Positions 16,866 to 27,214 of a stretch of 64,000 nt of DNA are shown here, piece by piece. This DNA is from Pseudomonas putida (lineage in GTDB: Bacteria; Pseudomonadota; Gammaproteobacteria; Pseudomonadales; Pseudomonadaceae), in the NCBI GenBank assembly GCA_041879295.1, contig CP047152.1, positions 5,151,501 through 5,215,500 of the forward strand. The letters are read 5' to 3'. The position numbers and the translations under genes were made by a program. Position 1 is the first letter of the stretch. Each line of letters opens with the position of its first letter. The notes under the pieces were generated by a model. That model made no database searches. It was given only the letters and a program-made list of their open reading frames with translations, and was not told the origin of the DNA.

Positions 16866-18002
16866 TTATTTTTGTTTTTCCAGCTGGTGGTATTTACCGT
16901 TCTTGTCCCACTGGTAGACCACGTAGTCGGAGACGGTCAGGTCGCCCTTGCTGTCCCACTTCTTCTCGCCCATGACGGTCTGCACCGGGTTGGCCTTGAG
17001 CCACTTGGCAGCGTCTTCGCCCTTGTTCGACTTCGCGCCATTGAACGCGGCAGCCAGCGCTTGCAGCGAAGCGTAGGCGTACAGGGTGTAGCCCTCAGGT
17101 TCGGTGCCGGCCTTGCGGAACTCCTCCACCACCGCCTTGCTGTCTGGCAGCAGGCGCGGGTCGGCACCGAAGGTCATGTAAACGCCATCCACGTACTGCG
17201 CGCCACCGGCGGTGGACACCAGTTCGTCGGTGACAATGCCATCATCGGACATGAACTTGACGTCTTTCAGGCCCTGCTCGCGCAGCTGGCGAACCAGCGG
17301 GCCGGCTTCCGGGTGCAGGCCGCCGAAGTAGACCACGTCGGCACCGGTAGAGCGGATCTTGGTGACTACAGCGCTGAAGTCTTTCTCGCCACGGGTCAGG
17401 CCTTCGTACAGCACAGGCTTCACGCCACGTTTCTCCAGCTGCGCCTTGGTCGCGTCAGCCAGGCCCTGGCCGTAGGTGTCCTTGTCGTGCAACACCGCGA
17501 CCTTCTTGCCCTTGAGCACGTCGACGATGTAGTCGCCTGCGACGATACCCTGCTGGTCGTCACGGCCGCACATGCGGAACATGGCGCTCAGGCCGCGCTC
17601 AGTGACCGCTGGGTTGGTGGAGCCTGGGGTGATGGCAATCACGCCCGCCTCGTCATATACCTCGGACGCCGGGATCGTGTTGGAGGAACAGAAGTGGCCC
17701 ACCACGCCGATCACCTTGTCCTGATCGACCAGGCGGTTGGCCACGGACACGGCTTGCTTCGGTTCACAGGCGTCATCGCCTTTGACCAGGACGATTTTCT
17801 CGCCATTCACGCCACCGGCGGCGTTGATCTTGTCGGCCGCTGCCTGCGCACCTTTCATGTACTGCTCGCCAAACGCTGCGTTTGCCCCGGTCATGGGGCC
17901 CGCTACGCCGATCTTGACGTCGGCCTGGACATACGAAGAAACACCCAGTGCCGTAGCTACGGCCAGAGCCAGGAAACCTTTCTTGTAAAACGTCTGCGAC
18001 AT
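16866..18002 (-). CDS. braC: Branched-chain amino acid periplasmic binding protein
   Basis: 378 residues with a signal peptide (residues 1-27, ending SSYVQA-D). The mature protein is a type I periplasmic binding fold (Peripla_BP_6) with the family start VKIGVAGPMTGANAAFGEQY across residues 29-48, and one Cys pair (DACEP and GHFCSSN) as in LIV-binding proteins. AGGAG sits 8 nt before the ATG. First gene of braCDEFG. Confidence 0.94.
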   Translation of the reverse strand: MSQTFYKKGFLALAVATALGVSSYVQADVKIGVAGPMTGANAAFGEQYMKGAQAAADKINAAGGVNGEKIVLVKGDDACEPKQAVSVANRLVDQDKVIGVVGHFCSSNTIPASEVYDEAGVIAITPGSTNPAVTERGLSAMFRMCGRDDQQGIVAGDYIVDVLKGKKVAVLHDKDTYGQGLADATKAQLEKRGVKPVLYEGLTRGEKDFSAVVTKIRSTGADVVYFGGLHPEAGPLVRQLREQGLKDVKFMSDDGIVTDELVSTAGGAQYVDGVYMTFGADPRLLPDSKAVVEEFRKAGTEPEGYTLYAYASLQALAAAFNGAKSNKGEDAAKWLKANPVQTVMGEKKWDSKGDLTVSDYVVYQWDKNGKYHQLEKQK

Positions 18003-18355
18003 GAGGTGGTGCTCCTAGAGTTTTTTTGGTTGGCACTACAACTTCTCAGCCCGGTACTCCGAGCAAGGGCCGTGCCATAGGTTTTGTGTTCCGGGAAAAC
18101 ACACTGTGAAGGGTGCCTGCAGGCGACGGGCGGCCTTTTCTTTATTGAGCGTGCAACCGTCTGCCACGCGGCAGGCGCCACCACACGTACAGACAAGGAG
18201 CAACCATCGAGTGCCATCATTGCAACCCTTGCAAGTGTTTACGTGCAACCGCCCTGTAACAGCCAACGTCACCGAAGTGCACACCACTGGTGCGCGAGTG
18301 CTACAGGCGGCACCGTTTCAAGGCTAGCCGGTGCACGGAAAAACACCTCTGTTTT

Positions 18356-18455
18356 GGCCGTTCCGGCCTCTTCGCGGGCAAGCCCGCTCTTACAGCAGGA
18401 GCAAGTCCCCGCACCGTGTAGGAGCGGGCTTGCCCGCGAAGAGGCCGGAACAGCC
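18356..18455. repeat. Inverted pair of P. putida-type REP elements
   Basis: Arms 18356-18394 and 18417-18455 are nearly perfect inverted copies of the species-typical REP (core GCGGGCTTGCCCGC). They lie in the 512-bp gap between braC and pncB, 59 bp before pncB. Nothing else in that gap is clear beyond the braC leader. Confidence 0.85.
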
Positions 18456-18514
18456 ACACAAGGGGTAAAAGGCTGGCACAATGTCCCCCAATCGCCGCTT
18501 CCGGAGCCCCCTTG

Positions 18515-19720
18515 ATGAGCGAAAGCGCATTCGCCGAGCGCATCGTGCACAACCTGCTCGACACCGACTTCTACAAACTCACCATGATGCAGGGAGTGCT
18601 GCACAACTACCCGGACGCCGACGTCGAATGGGAATTCCGCTGCCGCAACGGTGAGGACCTGCGCCCCTACCTCGGCGAAATTCGCAATCAGCTCGAACGG
18701 CTTGGCGACCTCACCCTGGACGATGGCCAGCTGGCCTTCCTCGAACGCATCAGCTTCCTCAAACCCGACTTTTTACGTTTTTTGCGACTGTTCCGCTTCA
18801 ACCTGCGTTACGTGCACGTCGGCATTGAAAACGACCAGCTGTTCCTGCGCCTGAAAGGTCCATGGCTGCATGTGATCCTGTTCGAAGTGCCGCTGCTGGC
18901 CATCATCAGCGAAGTACGCAATCGCAATCTGCACCCGCACATGCGCCTGGCCGAGGCGCGGGACCAGTTGTACCGCAAGTTCGACTGGCTGCGCGCGCAT
19001 GCCAGCGACGACGAGCTGGCCGAACTGCAGGTGGCCGATTTCGGCACCCGCCGGCGTTTTTCCAGCCGCGTGCAGGCGGAAGTGGTACGGGTGCTGCGCG
19101 ACGACTTCCCCGGCCGCTTTGTCGGTACCAGCAACGTCGACCTGGCATGGAAACTGGATATCAAGCCGCTGGGCACCATGGCCCACGAGTGGATCATGGC
19201 CCACCAGCAGCTCGGCCCACGGCTTATCGACAGCCAGATTGCCGCGCTGGACTGCTGGGTACGCGAGTACCGTGGTCTGCTCGGCATCGCCCTGACCGAC
19301 TGCATCACCATGGATGCCTTCCTCGGCGATTTCGACCTGTACTTTGCCAAGCTGTTCGACGGCCTGCGCCATGATTCAGGCGAGCCGGTAGCCTGGGCGG
19401 AAAAGGCCATTGCCCATTACCAGAAGCTGGGTATCGACCCGATGACCAAGACCCTGGTGTTTTCAGACGGCCTCAACCTGACCCGCTCGCTGGAAATTTT
19501 CCGCGCCCTGCGCGGCCGCATCAACGTCAGCTTTGGCATCGGCACCAACCTGACCTGCGACATCCCAGGTGTGGCGCCAATGAGCATCGTGCTTAAAATG
19601 ACCGACTGCAACGGCGCACCGGTGGCCAAGATCTCTGACGAAGCCGCCAAGACCCAGTGCCGCGACGAGAACTTCGTCGCCTACATGCGTCACGTATTCA
19701 AAGTCCCCAGCAAGGAGTAA
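18515..19720 (+). CDS. pncB: Nicotinate phosphoribosyltransferase
   Basis: 401 residues from the ATG at 18515 (a TTG three bases earlier is unlikely; GGAG precedes). NAPRTase family: [13 protein letters not shown] at about residues 12-24, EWEFRCRN near 41, the HEW motif with autophosphorylated His in [15 protein letters not shown] near 225, and [15 protein letters not shown] with [11 protein letters not shown] near 330-350. Converts nicotinate and PRPP to nicotinate mononucleotide (Preiss-Handler salvage). nadE begins 3 bp after its stop, so the two NAD steps are cotranscribed. Confidence 0.96.
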   Translation: MSESAFAERIVHNLLDTDFYKLTMMQGVLHNYPDADVEWEFRCRNGEDLRPYLGEIRNQLERLGDLTLDDGQLAFLERISFLKPDFLRFLRLFRFNLRYVHVGIENDQLFLRLKGPWLHVILFEVPLLAIISEVRNRNLHPHMRLAEARDQLYRKFDWLRAHASDDELAELQVADFGTRRRFSSRVQAEVVRVLRDDFPGRFVGTSNVDLAWKLDIKPLGTMAHEWIMAHQQLGPRLIDSQIAALDCWVREYRGLLGIALTDCITMDAFLGDFDLYFAKLFDGLRHDSGEPVAWAEKAIAHYQKLGIDPMTKTLVFSDGLNLTRSLEIFRALRGRINVSFGIGTNLTCDIPGVAPMSIVLKMTDCNGAPVAKISDEAAKTQCRDENFVAYMRHVFKVPSKE

Positions 19721-19723
19721 CCC

Positions 19724-20551
19724 ATGCAAGCGGTTCAGCAAGAGATTGCCCAGGCGCTGAAGGTACAGCCGCCGTTCGTCGACGCGGCAGCGCTCGAGGC
19801 CGAAGTCGCCCGGCGCGTGGCGTTCATCAAGAACTGCCTGGCCAACGCGCGACTCAAGACCTTGGTGCTGGGCATCAGCGGTGGCGTCGACTCACTGACT
19901 GCCGCCCTGCTCGCCCAACGCGCCATCAACGAGCTGCGCGCCGAGACCGGCGACAAGGCATACACCTTCATTGCCGTGCGCCTGCCGTACCAGGTACAGC
20001 ATGACGAGCATGACGCCCAGGCATGCCTTGACGTGATCAAGGCTGATGAAGTTCACACTGTGGATATCGCCCCGGCAGTGCGTGCATTAGCGGCCGAAGT
20101 GGTGGAGTTGAAGAACGGCTCGCCGACGCTGGTGGACTTCGTGGTTGGCAACGTCAAGGCGCGCACCCGGATGGTCGCCCAGTACACCATCGCGGGCGCC
20201 CGCGCAGGTCTGGTGATCGGAACCGACCATGCCGCCGAGGCAGTGATGGGCTTCTTTACCAAGTTTGGTGATGGTGCCTGCGACCTGGCGCCGCTGAGTG
20301 GGCTGGTGAAGAATCAGGTGCGGGCGATTGCGCGCAGCTTCGGTGCGCCGGAGTCACTGGTGGAGAAGGTGCCAACGGCCGACCTGGAAGACCTGGAGCC
20401 GGGCAAGCCGGACGAAGCATCACATGGTGTGACCTACCAGCAGATCGATGCCTTCCTGCACGGGCAGCCGGTTGACCAGGCAGCGTTCGACATCATCGTC
20501 GCCACCTACCGCAAGACCCAGCACAAGCGCGAACTGCCGTTCGCCCCATAA
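19724..20551 (+). CDS. nadE: NH3-dependent NAD synthetase
   Basis: 275 residues. The PP-loop ATP-binding motif GISGGVDS lies near residue 47, followed by the NadE segments AIRLPY-like (AVRLPYQVQ), [10 protein letters not shown] near 142 and [19 protein letters not shown] across 164-182. No N-terminal glutaminase domain, so ammonia is the nitrogen donor. Final step of NAD synthesis. Confidence 0.96.
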   Translation: MQAVQQEIAQALKVQPPFVDAAALEAEVARRVAFIKNCLANARLKTLVLGISGGVDSLTAALLAQRAINELRAETGDKAYTFIAVRLPYQVQHDEHDAQACLDVIKADEVHTVDIAPAVRALAAEVVELKNGSPTLVDFVVGNVKARTRMVAQYTIAGARAGLVIGTDHAAEAVMGFFTKFGDGACDLAPLSGLVKNQVRAIARSFGAPESLVEKVPTADLEDLEPGKPDEASHGVTYQQIDAFLHGQPVDQAAFDIIVATYRKTQHKRELPFAP

Positions 20552-20654
20552 AAGCTTCGCGGGCGCACCCGCAGGTTAATCCCTGTCCTTGAAAACAGTG
20601 ATCAACTTGTGGGACGTGCCCGCGAATAGGCCCGAGAGGCCTACACAGCCGCCT

Positions 20655-21104
20655 TCACTTGACGACGACCGTGCCCTTCATCATGGAGATGTGGCCTGGG
20701 AAAGAGCAGAAGAAGCCGTAGTCCGTGCCAGCAACCAGCTTGGCCACGTCAAAGGTCACCGAGTCTTTTTCGCCCGCGCCAATGATCTTGGTGTGAGCAA
20801 TGACACGCTCATCGCCCTCTTTCAAGTAAGCCTTTTCGATACCGGCGCTCAAACCGTCAGTAGCGATTGCCTGCATGTCTGCGGCCTTGCTGATTACTAC
20901 GTTGTGCCCCATGACATTTTTCGGCAGGTTGCCCGAATGTTCCAGGTTCACGGTGAATTGCTTGCAGCTCTTGTCGATGACGATTTCCTTGGTATTGAAG
21001 GACATCTGATCGGTGGAGTCGACAGTGACCGAGCATTCGGCTGCGAAGACAGAGGCGCTGGCGAGGGTCAGCAGGGATACCGCTACAGCTTTCGCAAACA
21101 TCAT
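20655..21104 (-). CDS. azu: Azurin
   Basis: 149 residues: a signal peptide to about residue 21 (VFA-AECSV) and a 128-residue blue-copper domain. Copper ligands are visible: His in NVMGHNVVI, then Cys, His and Met in [14 protein letters not shown]; the structural disulphide Cys pair is AECS and KSCK. Periplasmic electron carrier to nitrite reductase or cytochrome c peroxidase. AAGGAG precedes the first of two adjacent ATGs. Confidence 0.97.
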   Translation of the reverse strand: MMFAKAVAVSLLTLASASVFAAECSVTVDSTDQMSFNTKEIVIDKSCKQFTVNLEHSGNLPKNVMGHNVVISKAADMQAIATDGLSAGIEKAYLKEGDERVIAHTKIIGAGEKDSVTFDVAKLVAGTDYGFFCSFPGHISMMKGTVVVK

Positions 21105-21163
21105 GAATCTCCTTGGCAGGGTTTTATCAATTGCGAGACTGCCTGAAACCGTTCAGCCCCTTG

Positions 21164-21177
21164 CTGATATGGGTCAA
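21164..21177 (-). promoter_or_regulatory. Possible ANR (FNR-type) box upstream of azurin
   Basis: On the minus strand the site reads TTGAC-CCAT-ATCAG, 8 of 10 defined bases of TTGAT-N4-ATCAA, 60 bp before the azurin start. Azurin genes in pseudomonads are known to be ANR-activated under low oxygen, which supports the reading. Confidence 0.45.
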
Positions 21178-21217
21178 GGGGGTGTCAAGGGGTCAGCCAG
21201 TAGAATTGTTCAATAGA

Positions 21218-21257
21218 TTGTATACAACCAATTTAAGGGCACATCATGCCCTTTTAT
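21218..21257 (+). promoter_or_regulatory. Palindrome and hairpin ahead of a small ORF
   Basis: The palindrome TTGTATACAA (21218-21227) matches operators of several GntR-family regulators. It is followed by a terminator-like hairpin (AAGGGCA / TGCCCTT, then TTATT), about 40 bp before the ribosome site of the small ORF at 21297. Confidence 0.4.
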
Positions 21258-21296
21258 TGGACGATGGGACAACCTCTCATTTAGGAGCAATACCAA

Positions 21297-21386
21297 ATGC
21301 CCATCTCCAATTTCCTCAATAGCCTGCTCGCTGCCTACGCCCACGGGGCTACAGGTGCAATCTGCGAATTCTCCCGGCCAGAATGA
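21297..21386 (+). CDS. Candidate 29-residue small protein
   Basis: A 29-codon ORF with AGGAG 8 nt upstream of its ATG. The product starts MPISNFLNSLLAAYAHG, a short amphipathic/hydrophobic stretch, and ends FSRPE with one Cys. No recognisable family. It lies in the 345-bp gap between azurin and the LOG-family gene. It could be a leader peptide or a real small protein; the evidence is only the ribosome site, the upstream palindrome/hairpin and an intact frame. Confidence 0.4.
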   Translation: MPISNFLNSLLAAYAHGATGAICEFSRPE

Positions 21387-21449
21387 ACCGGCCTTGGAAG
21401 TGACGGGCTTGCGCCGTACCCTGTGCACCTGAGTGACAGGAGATGAGCA

Positions 21450-22037
21450 ATGCCCGTACGTTCCGTTTGTGTGTTCTGCGGCGCCAGCATCGGCGCCAAC
21501 CCTGCCTACCGTGAAGCAGCCGTCGCGCTAGGCCAGGCCATTGCCCACCGCGGTTTGACCCTGGTGTACGGCGGTGGCGCGGTCGGCTTGATGGGCGTGG
21601 TTGCCGACGCAGCCATGGCAGCCGGTGGCGAAGTGGTGGGGATCATCCCGCAGAGCCTGCTGGACGCTGAGGTCGGCCACAAAGGCCTGACCCGTCTGGA
21701 AGTGGTGGATGGCATGCATGCGCGCAAGGCCCGCATGGCCGAGCTGAGCGATGCCTTTATTGCCTTGCCGGGTGGGCTGGGTACGCTGGAGGAACTGTTC
21801 GAAGTGTGGACCTGGGGGCAGCTGGGCTATCACGCCAAGCCGCTCGGCCTACTGGATGTGAACGGTTTCTACGACAAGTTGGGCGGGTTCCTCGACCATA
21901 TCGTCGAAGAAGGCTTCGTGCGCCCGCAACACCGGGCGATGTTGCTGCTGGGACAGCAGCCAGACGAGCTGCTGGACGGGATGGACCGCTTTATCGCGCC
22001 GGTGGCGCCGAAGTGGGTCGACAAGCAGCCTGACTGA
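21450..22037 (+). CDS. LOG-family protein (cytokinin riboside monophosphate phosphoribohydrolase-like)
   Basis: 195 residues of the LOG/'lysine decarboxylase' family. The diagnostic [20 protein letters not shown] (about residues 107-126) with the upstream CGASIG and [11 protein letters not shown] motifs is intact. Family enzymes cleave nucleoside 5'-monophosphates to base and ribose 5-phosphate; true lysine decarboxylase activity is not expected. Confidence 0.93.
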   Translation: MPVRSVCVFCGASIGANPAYREAAVALGQAIAHRGLTLVYGGGAVGLMGVVADAAMAAGGEVVGIIPQSLLDAEVGHKGLTRLEVVDGMHARKARMAELSDAFIALPGGLGTLEELFEVWTWGQLGYHAKPLGLLDVNGFYDKLGGFLDHIVEEGFVRPQHRAMLLLGQQPDELLDGMDRFIAPVAPKWVDKQPD

Positions 22038-22062
22038 CCCAGATGGATGGGCCGAACACTGA

Positions 22063-22139
22063 CCCTGTGGGAGCGGGTTCACCCGCGAATCGATAGTGGA
22101 TCTACCGACGCATTCGCGGGTGAACCCGCTCCCACAGGG
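22063..22139. repeat. Inverted REP pair
   Basis: Two perfect 28-bp inverted arms (22063-22090, 22112-22139; core GCGGGTTCACCCGC) between the convergent LOG-family and ygiQ genes. Probably also ends both transcripts. Confidence 0.85.
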
Positions 22140-22158
22140 CTCTATGTAGCCTTCAAGA

Positions 22159-24459
22159 TCAGCGGGGAATGACAGGCTGACGCGGCTTCTTGTTGCCCTT
22201 GCCGCCCTTGCTCGCCTCTTTGCGCTCCTTGGCCGCCTGCTGGTTACGCGCGAACGCTTCGGCCTTGGCCTTCTCGCGCTTGTCCCACGGTTTGCTGCCA
22301 TCGCTGCCACGCGGCGGCAGGCCGGTGTGCTGGGTGAGGATCTTCTGGTCCTTGCCCACCTTGTGGCTCCCGGCCGGGGTCGAGTTCTTGCGGCGCGCAC
22401 TCTGGTAGCTGTCGGTCTGCGGCTGGTGCGCCGGAATCAGCTGGTGCTTGCCCGGCCCGATCAGGTCGGCGCGGCCCATCCGCTGTAGCGCTTCACGCAG
22501 CATTGGCCAGCCCTTCGGGTCGTGATAGCGCAAGAACGCCTTGTGCAGACGGCGTTGCTCGTCGCTCTTGACGATCTCCACCCCTTCGCTCTTGTAGGTC
22601 ACCTTGCGCAGCGGGTTCTTGCCCGAGTGATACATGGCCGTGGCCGAGGCCATTGGCGACGGGTAGAACGCCTGCACCTGATCGGCACGGAAGCCATTGC
22701 CCTTCAGCCACAGGGCCAGGTTCATCATGTCTTCGTCGGTGGTGCCCGGGTGCGCAGCAATGAAGTACGGAATCAGGTACTGCTCCTTGCCCGCTTCTTT
22801 CGAGAACTTCTCGAACATGCGCTTGAAGCGGTCATAGGTGCCGATACCCGGCTTCATCATCTTGTCCAGCGGGCCACGCTCGGTGTGCTCCGGGGCAATC
22901 TTCAGGTAGCCGCCAACGTGATGGGTGACCAGTTCCTTGACGTACTCCGGCGATTCCACCGCCAGGTCGTAGCGCAGGCCGGAAGCAATCAGGATCTTTT
23001 TCACACCCGGCAAGGCACGGGCCTTGCGGTACAGCTCGATCAGCGAGCTGTGGTCGGTATTGAGGTTTTCGCAGATACCCGGGAACACGCACGACGGCTT
23101 GCGGCAGTGCTTTTCGATTTCGGGGCTTTTGCAGGCGATGCGGTACATGTTGGCAGTCGGCCCGCCAAGGTCCGAGACAACGCCGGTGAAGCCCGGCACC
23201 TTGTCACGCATCTCTTCGATTTCGTGCAGGATCGACTCGTGCGAGCGGTTCTGGATGATGCGGCCTTCGTGTTCGGTGATCGAGCAGAAGGTACAGCCAC
23301 CGAAGCAGCCACGCATGATGTTCACCGAGAAACGGATCATCTCGTAGGCCGGGATGCGCTCCTTGCCATAGGCCGGGTGCGGCACACGGGCGTAAGGCAT
23401 GCCGAACACGTAGTCCATTTCTTCGGTGCTCATGGGGATGGGTGGCGGGTTGAACCACACATCCACTTCGCCGTGCTTCTGCACCAACGCGCGGGCGTTG
23501 CCCGGGTTGGTCTCCAGGTGCAGCACGCGGTTGGCATGGGCATACAGCACCGGGTCGTTACGCACCTTTTCGAACGATGGCAGGCGGATCACCGACTTTT
23601 CCCGGGTCACGGCCGGGCTGTCGAGAATCTGCACCACCTTGGCTTCGTTCGGGTCTTCCTGGTCGCCCTTGGCCTGTTCGATGGCACAGGCCTGGGTGTC
23701 CTGGGTGTTCACGTACGGGTTGATGATCTTGTCGACGCGCCCCGGGCGGTCGATACGGGTGGAGTCGATCTCGTACCAGCCCTGCGGGGTATCGCGGCGC
23801 ACGAAGGCGGTGCCGCGCACGTCGGTGATGGTCTCGATCTTCTCACCGCTTGACAGGCGCTGGGCCACCTCGACCACCGCACGCTCGGCGTTGCCGAACA
23901 GCAGGATGTCGGCGCTGGCGTCGATCAGGATCGAATGACGAACCTTGTCCTGCCAGTAGTCGTAGTGGGCGATGCGGCGCAGCGAAGCCTCGATGCCGCC
24001 GAGCACGATCGGCACATGCTTGTAGGCTTCCTTGCAGCGCTGGCTGTACACCAGGCTGGCACGGTCCGGACGGCTGCCGGCCAGGCCACCCGGGGTGTAG
24101 GCGTCGTCGGAACGGATCTTCTTGTCCGCGGTGTAGCGGTTGATCATCGAGTCCATGTTGCCGGCGGCCACACCGAAGAACAGGTTTGGCTCGCCGAGTT
24201 TCATGAAGTCGTCTTTCGACTGCCAGTTCGGCTGGGCAATGATGCCCACACGGAAGCCCTGGGCTTCCAGCAGACGGCCAATGATGGCCATGCCGAACGA
24301 CGGATGGTCGACGTAGGCATCACCGGTCACGATGATGATGTCGCAGGAATCCCAGCCGAGCAGATCCATCTCCTCCCTGCTCATTGGCAGGAAAGGTGCT
24401 GGTCCGAAGCATTCGGCCCAGTACTTGGGATAGTCGTAGAGAGGTTTGGCTGCTTGCAT
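22159..24459 (-). CDS. ygiQ: YgiQ-family radical SAM protein
   Basis: 766 residues from the ATG at 24459, which opens the conserved family start [19 protein letters not shown]; the frame upstream to 24657 is Pro/Ser-rich and unlike the family. N-terminal YgiQ domain with a B12-binding-like fold, then the radical SAM cluster motif CFGGCTFC (CxxxCxxC) near residue 380, then a DUF3362-like region and a basic Lys/Arg-rich tail. Substrate unknown. The region beyond the start (24460-24771) holds a degraded ORF. Confidence 0.92.
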   Translation of the reverse strand: MQAAKPLYDYPKYWAECFGPAPFLPMSREEMDLLGWDSCDIIIVTGDAYVDHPSFGMAIIGRLLEAQGFRVGIIAQPNWQSKDDFMKLGEPNLFFGVAAGNMDSMINRYTADKKIRSDDAYTPGGLAGSRPDRASLVYSQRCKEAYKHVPIVLGGIEASLRRIAHYDYWQDKVRHSILIDASADILLFGNAERAVVEVAQRLSSGEKIETITDVRGTAFVRRDTPQGWYEIDSTRIDRPGRVDKIINPYVNTQDTQACAIEQAKGDQEDPNEAKVVQILDSPAVTREKSVIRLPSFEKVRNDPVLYAHANRVLHLETNPGNARALVQKHGEVDVWFNPPPIPMSTEEMDYVFGMPYARVPHPAYGKERIPAYEMIRFSVNIMRGCFGGCTFCSITEHEGRIIQNRSHESILHEIEEMRDKVPGFTGVVSDLGGPTANMYRIACKSPEIEKHCRKPSCVFPGICENLNTDHSSLIELYRKARALPGVKKILIASGLRYDLAVESPEYVKELVTHHVGGYLKIAPEHTERGPLDKMMKPGIGTYDRFKRMFEKFSKEAGKEQYLIPYFIAAHPGTTDEDMMNLALWLKGNGFRADQVQAFYPSPMASATAMYHSGKNPLRKVTYKSEGVEIVKSDEQRRLHKAFLRYHDPKGWPMLREALQRMGRADLIGPGKHQLIPAHQPQTDSYQSARRKNSTPAGSHKVGKDQKILTQHTGLPPRGSDGSKPWDKREKAKAEAFARNQQAAKERKEASKGGKGNKKPRQPVIPR

Positions 24460-24628
24460 GTCAGTGACCGGTTCTGGTGTGCAGGGAAATCGCGGGCGCG
24501 AAATATAGCACAAATTTTGACCAAATCCGACTGGATTCGTGGGGATTGGTGGGCGGGGCGACGGTTGGGGGATGGACGTGGCAGGTGGTTGGCTTGAGGG
24601 GTGTAGTGGGGTTGCCAGGTGTTCGACA

Positions 24629-24771
24629 GAATCCTTGCAGCGCCTTGGCCATCGCACTCAGGTAATGGGCAGCCCAGATCATCATCGGCTTCTCATCCAT
24701 CAACCCGGTGATGGTCAGTTCGCGCACATAGCCCATCAACTCCGAAGACTGCTCGCGGACGTCGCCACGAC
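24629..24771 (-). pseudogene. Fragment of an uncharacterised ORF cut by the IS66-type element
   Basis: On the minus strand a readable stretch (GDVREQSSELMGYVRELT ... [15 protein letters not shown]) runs from the IS junction towards ygiQ. Rejoining the two sides of the target duplication gives 13 codons back to an in-frame TAG with no good start, so the gene was probably already truncated. I do not recognise the family. DNA between it and ygiQ shows nothing else. Confidence 0.4.
24764..24771. repeat. 8-bp target-site duplication, left
   Basis: GCCACGAC directly abuts the left end of the IS66-type element and is repeated exactly at 26837-26844, the 8-bp length expected for this family. Confidence 0.85.
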
Positions 24772-24816
24772 GAGTGCGATCCATGAACCCCACCTTCTAA
24801 AAGATAGGGCCTCAGC

Positions 24817-26373
24817 TTACCGTGGTATCTCTGGCGAGCAGTTCCATGGCAGCAAGGCTTCGTAGTCTGAGACCGACGACGCATACGGCAGGCGCTCAAG
24901 TACGTGGCGCAGCCACGTATAGGGCTCCTGGCCGTTGACCTTGGCGGTCTCGACCAAGCTGTATATCTGCGCACTTGCCGTGGCGCCCTTGGGCGTGTCA
25001 CTGAACAGCCAAGCCTTGCGCCCAATGACAAACGGTTTTATCGCACGCTCTGCCAGGTTGTTGTCGATTGGCAAATGGCCCGCTTCGACATACCGTTCCA
25101 GGCGGCTCCAGTTGTTTGCCAGGTAATGCACCGCCTTGCCCAATACGCTTTGCGGCGTCACCTGGGCGTACGTCTTGTCCAGCCAGCTTTTCAGCTGACC
25201 GAGGATCGGTAAGCTTCTTTCCTGGCGACCGATGAACCGCTGTTCGTCGCTGACCTCCTTGAGGTCGCGCTCGATGTCATACAGCTTATTGATCATCGTC
25301 AGCGCCACATCGGCTCGTCCGGTCTTACCCTTGGGCTGCACCTTTTGTGCTTCGACGAACTTGCGGCGCGCGTGAACCATGCATGCCAGTCGCTCGATAC
25401 CGGGCTGCAACGCCAAAGCGTTGTAACCCGCATAATCGTCGGTCATCACATAGCCGCGATAGCCTTGCAGCAGACGCAATGGTACTTCCTGCGCACGGCT
25501 GGTGGTGTAGTCGAACAGCACAACTTGTCGATCAGGCGGGCCACTGGCTTGCACCCACATCCAGGATTGGCTGGTCGGGTCTCGATCCGGTTCTTTCAAC
25601 ACCTGGACGCGGGTCTCATCGCAATGAATCACCGGACTTTCCAGCAGCCGATCACGCATCAGGTTCAACAGCGGCTGGAAGTATTTACTGCACTGGATCA
25701 CCCAACGCGCCAGGGTTTGTCGTGGAACCTCGATGCCGTGGCGGGACAGCACACTTTCAAACCTGTGTAGCGGCAAGCCATCGACGTACTTGGTCGTCAG
25801 CAGCATGGCCAGCACGCTTGGGCTGGCCATGCTTTTTTCGATTAACTGGGCGGGCTTGTCAGCAGTGACAGGAGCAGTCTCGCAACCACGGCAGCCATAG
25901 ATCTTGCGCACGTGTTTGAGTACGCGGATCTGCATCGGCACGATATCGAGCTGCTCGCTGGTTTCTTCGCCGATGACATGCTTGCGGCAACCGCAGGCGC
26001 AGGTCAGTTCGTGTTCGGGCAACTCATGGATAACTTCGATACGTGGCAGATTAGCCGCCAATGACTTGCGCTTGCCACGGCGCTTGACCGGGACAACGAC
26101 TTCTTCATTGGCATCATCGACTACAGCCAGCAGAGGGTCATTTTCCGCTTCATCGAACATGGCCAGTTGCGGCGTTTTGGGATCGACGGTTTGCTCGGAC
26201 TTGCGGCCAAAAAAACGGTCACGCCATAACTTGATTTGCTCTTTCAGATCGTCAATTTGGACGATGTGGGCCTGATTGACTTCCTGCTCGCGCAAACGGG
26301 CAGCATAGCTCTCAAGCAATAATTGCTTGAGCAGGGCAGGATCGTCTGGGAGATTGTCGGGCACGGAAATCAT
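24817..26373 (-). CDS. tnpC: IS66-type DDE transposase TnpC
   Basis: 518 residues. An N-terminal coiled region is followed by a Cys-rich zinc-binding motif (CACGC ... CRGC near residues 130-160), then the DDE catalytic core: HCDET near 250, TDDYAGY near 314 and [12 protein letters not shown] near 440, and the C-terminal IS66 domain. Full length with no frameshift, so probably functional. tnpB lies 18 bp upstream in the same direction. Confidence 0.94.
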   Translation of the reverse strand: MISVPDNLPDDPALLKQLLLESYAARLREQEVNQAHIVQIDDLKEQIKLWRDRFFGRKSEQTVDPKTPQLAMFDEAENDPLLAVVDDANEEVVVPVKRRGKRKSLAANLPRIEVIHELPEHELTCACGCRKHVIGEETSEQLDIVPMQIRVLKHVRKIYGCRGCETAPVTADKPAQLIEKSMASPSVLAMLLTTKYVDGLPLHRFESVLSRHGIEVPRQTLARWVIQCSKYFQPLLNLMRDRLLESPVIHCDETRVQVLKEPDRDPTSQSWMWVQASGPPDRQVVLFDYTTSRAQEVPLRLLQGYRGYVMTDDYAGYNALALQPGIERLACMVHARRKFVEAQKVQPKGKTGRADVALTMINKLYDIERDLKEVSDEQRFIGRQERSLPILGQLKSWLDKTYAQVTPQSVLGKAVHYLANNWSRLERYVEAGHLPIDNNLAERAIKPFVIGRKAWLFSDTPKGATASAQIYSLVETAKVNGQEPYTWLRHVLERLPYASSVSDYEALLPWNCSPEIPR

Positions 26374-26391
26374 GCCGCGGATTATACCGGG

Positions 26392-26751
26392 TCAGGCGAC
26401 GTAGCGCGGAGTCAAAACCTGATGAGGACGGTTGCGCCAAAGGTCGAAACCGTCGAGCAGCCAATTGAGTTCTTGGACGGTCAGGACAATCGCTTCGTCG
26501 CTGGGCTCAGGCGACATTTTGAAGCGCTCGGCTTCCAGGCGCTTGAGCCAGAGGCAGAAGCCGTTGCGCTCCCAGTACAACACTTTGATCCGATTACGCG
26601 CCTTGTTGAGGAAGACGAAGAGCACGGGGTCGAACACGGCGACTTTGATATCCAGTTCTACCAAGGCAGTAAGGCCGTCGATGGACTTTCGAAAGTCCAC
26701 AGGCTTGGGGTAGAGGTAGACTTTTTCGACTTTGCTGTCGGGGCGCATCAT
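26392..26751 (-). CDS. tnpB: IS66 Orf2/TnpB accessory protein
   Basis: Starts at one of two adjacent ATGs (26751, 26748), giving the family-typical opening MMRPDSKVEKVYLYPKPVDF (119 residues). The body contains FRKSIDGL and the KVLYWERNGFCLWLKRLE signature. The frame is open upstream to the element's end but that part is not family-like. TnpB is needed for IS66 transposition, with unclear biochemical role. Confidence 0.92.
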   Translation of the reverse strand: MMRPDSKVEKVYLYPKPVDFRKSIDGLTALVELDIKVAVFDPVLFVFLNKARNRIKVLYWERNGFCLWLKRLEAERFKMSPEPSDEAIVLTVQELNWLLDGFDLWRNRPHQVLTPRYVA

Positions 26752-26836
26752 GCAGGGCTGGCTCCAGAAGGAAATCGGGAGCACAGCATCGGGCATCAGG
26801 TAAGCGCTTTGAATGTGGGGTTCATGGAGCACTTAC

Positions 26837-26844
26837 GCCACGAC
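26837..26844. repeat. 8-bp target-site duplication, right
   Basis: GCCACGAC, identical to 24764-24771, directly after the IS end at 26836. Confidence 0.85.
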
Positions 26845-27134
26845 GACAATTGCATTTGATGGGTAGCGGCTACGTACGGGTCTGCCTCAAGAGCAAGGCG
26901 ATTACTCGCAGGAAAACCTGAGCCTGCTTAGACCGATGGCGATCGCGCGCCCCTGCTGAGCGATCGCAATCCCTTCAGATTTTTACTAAATATTTAGCCT
27001 CTCCAACCCTCAGAAAATGCTAACCGGCTAATTATTAGTAGATTTTCTCTAGATCTTAAAAAATGTAGGAATCGAACTTCAAGTCCTAGTAAAAAATCCT
27101 ACGACAACTTTCCTCAACAAATTCCGAGCGGATC

Positions 27135-27164
27135 TTGAACCAATAAAAAAACAAGTGATACAAC
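27135..27164 (+). promoter_or_regulatory. Candidate promoter of the peptide/YcaO/ABC unit
   Basis: TTGAAC (27135-27140) and TACAAC (27159-27164) with an 18-bp A-rich spacer, 50 bp before the peptide start. It lies in the AT-rich gap 26845-27214, where I see no ORF. The -10 box is imperfect. Confidence 0.4.
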
Positions 27165-27214
27165 AGTGACGCGCTGGAAGGCGCACTCAAACCAACTCTA
27201 TAGGAGCACTAGCC

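Larger units (their letters stand above)
24772..26836 (-). mobile_element. IS66-family insertion sequence with tnpB and tnpC only
   Basis: 2065 bp bounded by exact 8-bp duplications. The ends are imperfect inverted repeats: left GAGTGCGATCCATGAACCCC, right (minus strand) GTAAGTGCTCCATGAACCCC. It contains tnpB and tnpC; the 85 bp upstream of tnpB are too short for the usual tnpA. The duplication indicates one insertion event, so tnpA was either never present or lost before this insertion. Confidence 0.85.

Noticed and set aside
18036..18287. Short ORFs upstream of braC
   Set aside because: No ribosome site, odd composition (Cys/Arg-rich), and no family resemblance.
26939..26967. Two GCGATCGC palindromes 13 bp apart
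   Set aside because: Possible hairpin, but no gene or promoter context makes it meaningful.
27060..27105. tRNA T-arm-like string (TTCGATTCC on the minus strand), possible attachment-site remnant
   Set aside because: The flanking bases do not form a T-stem and no matching tRNA or direct repeat is seen at the other end of the insert.
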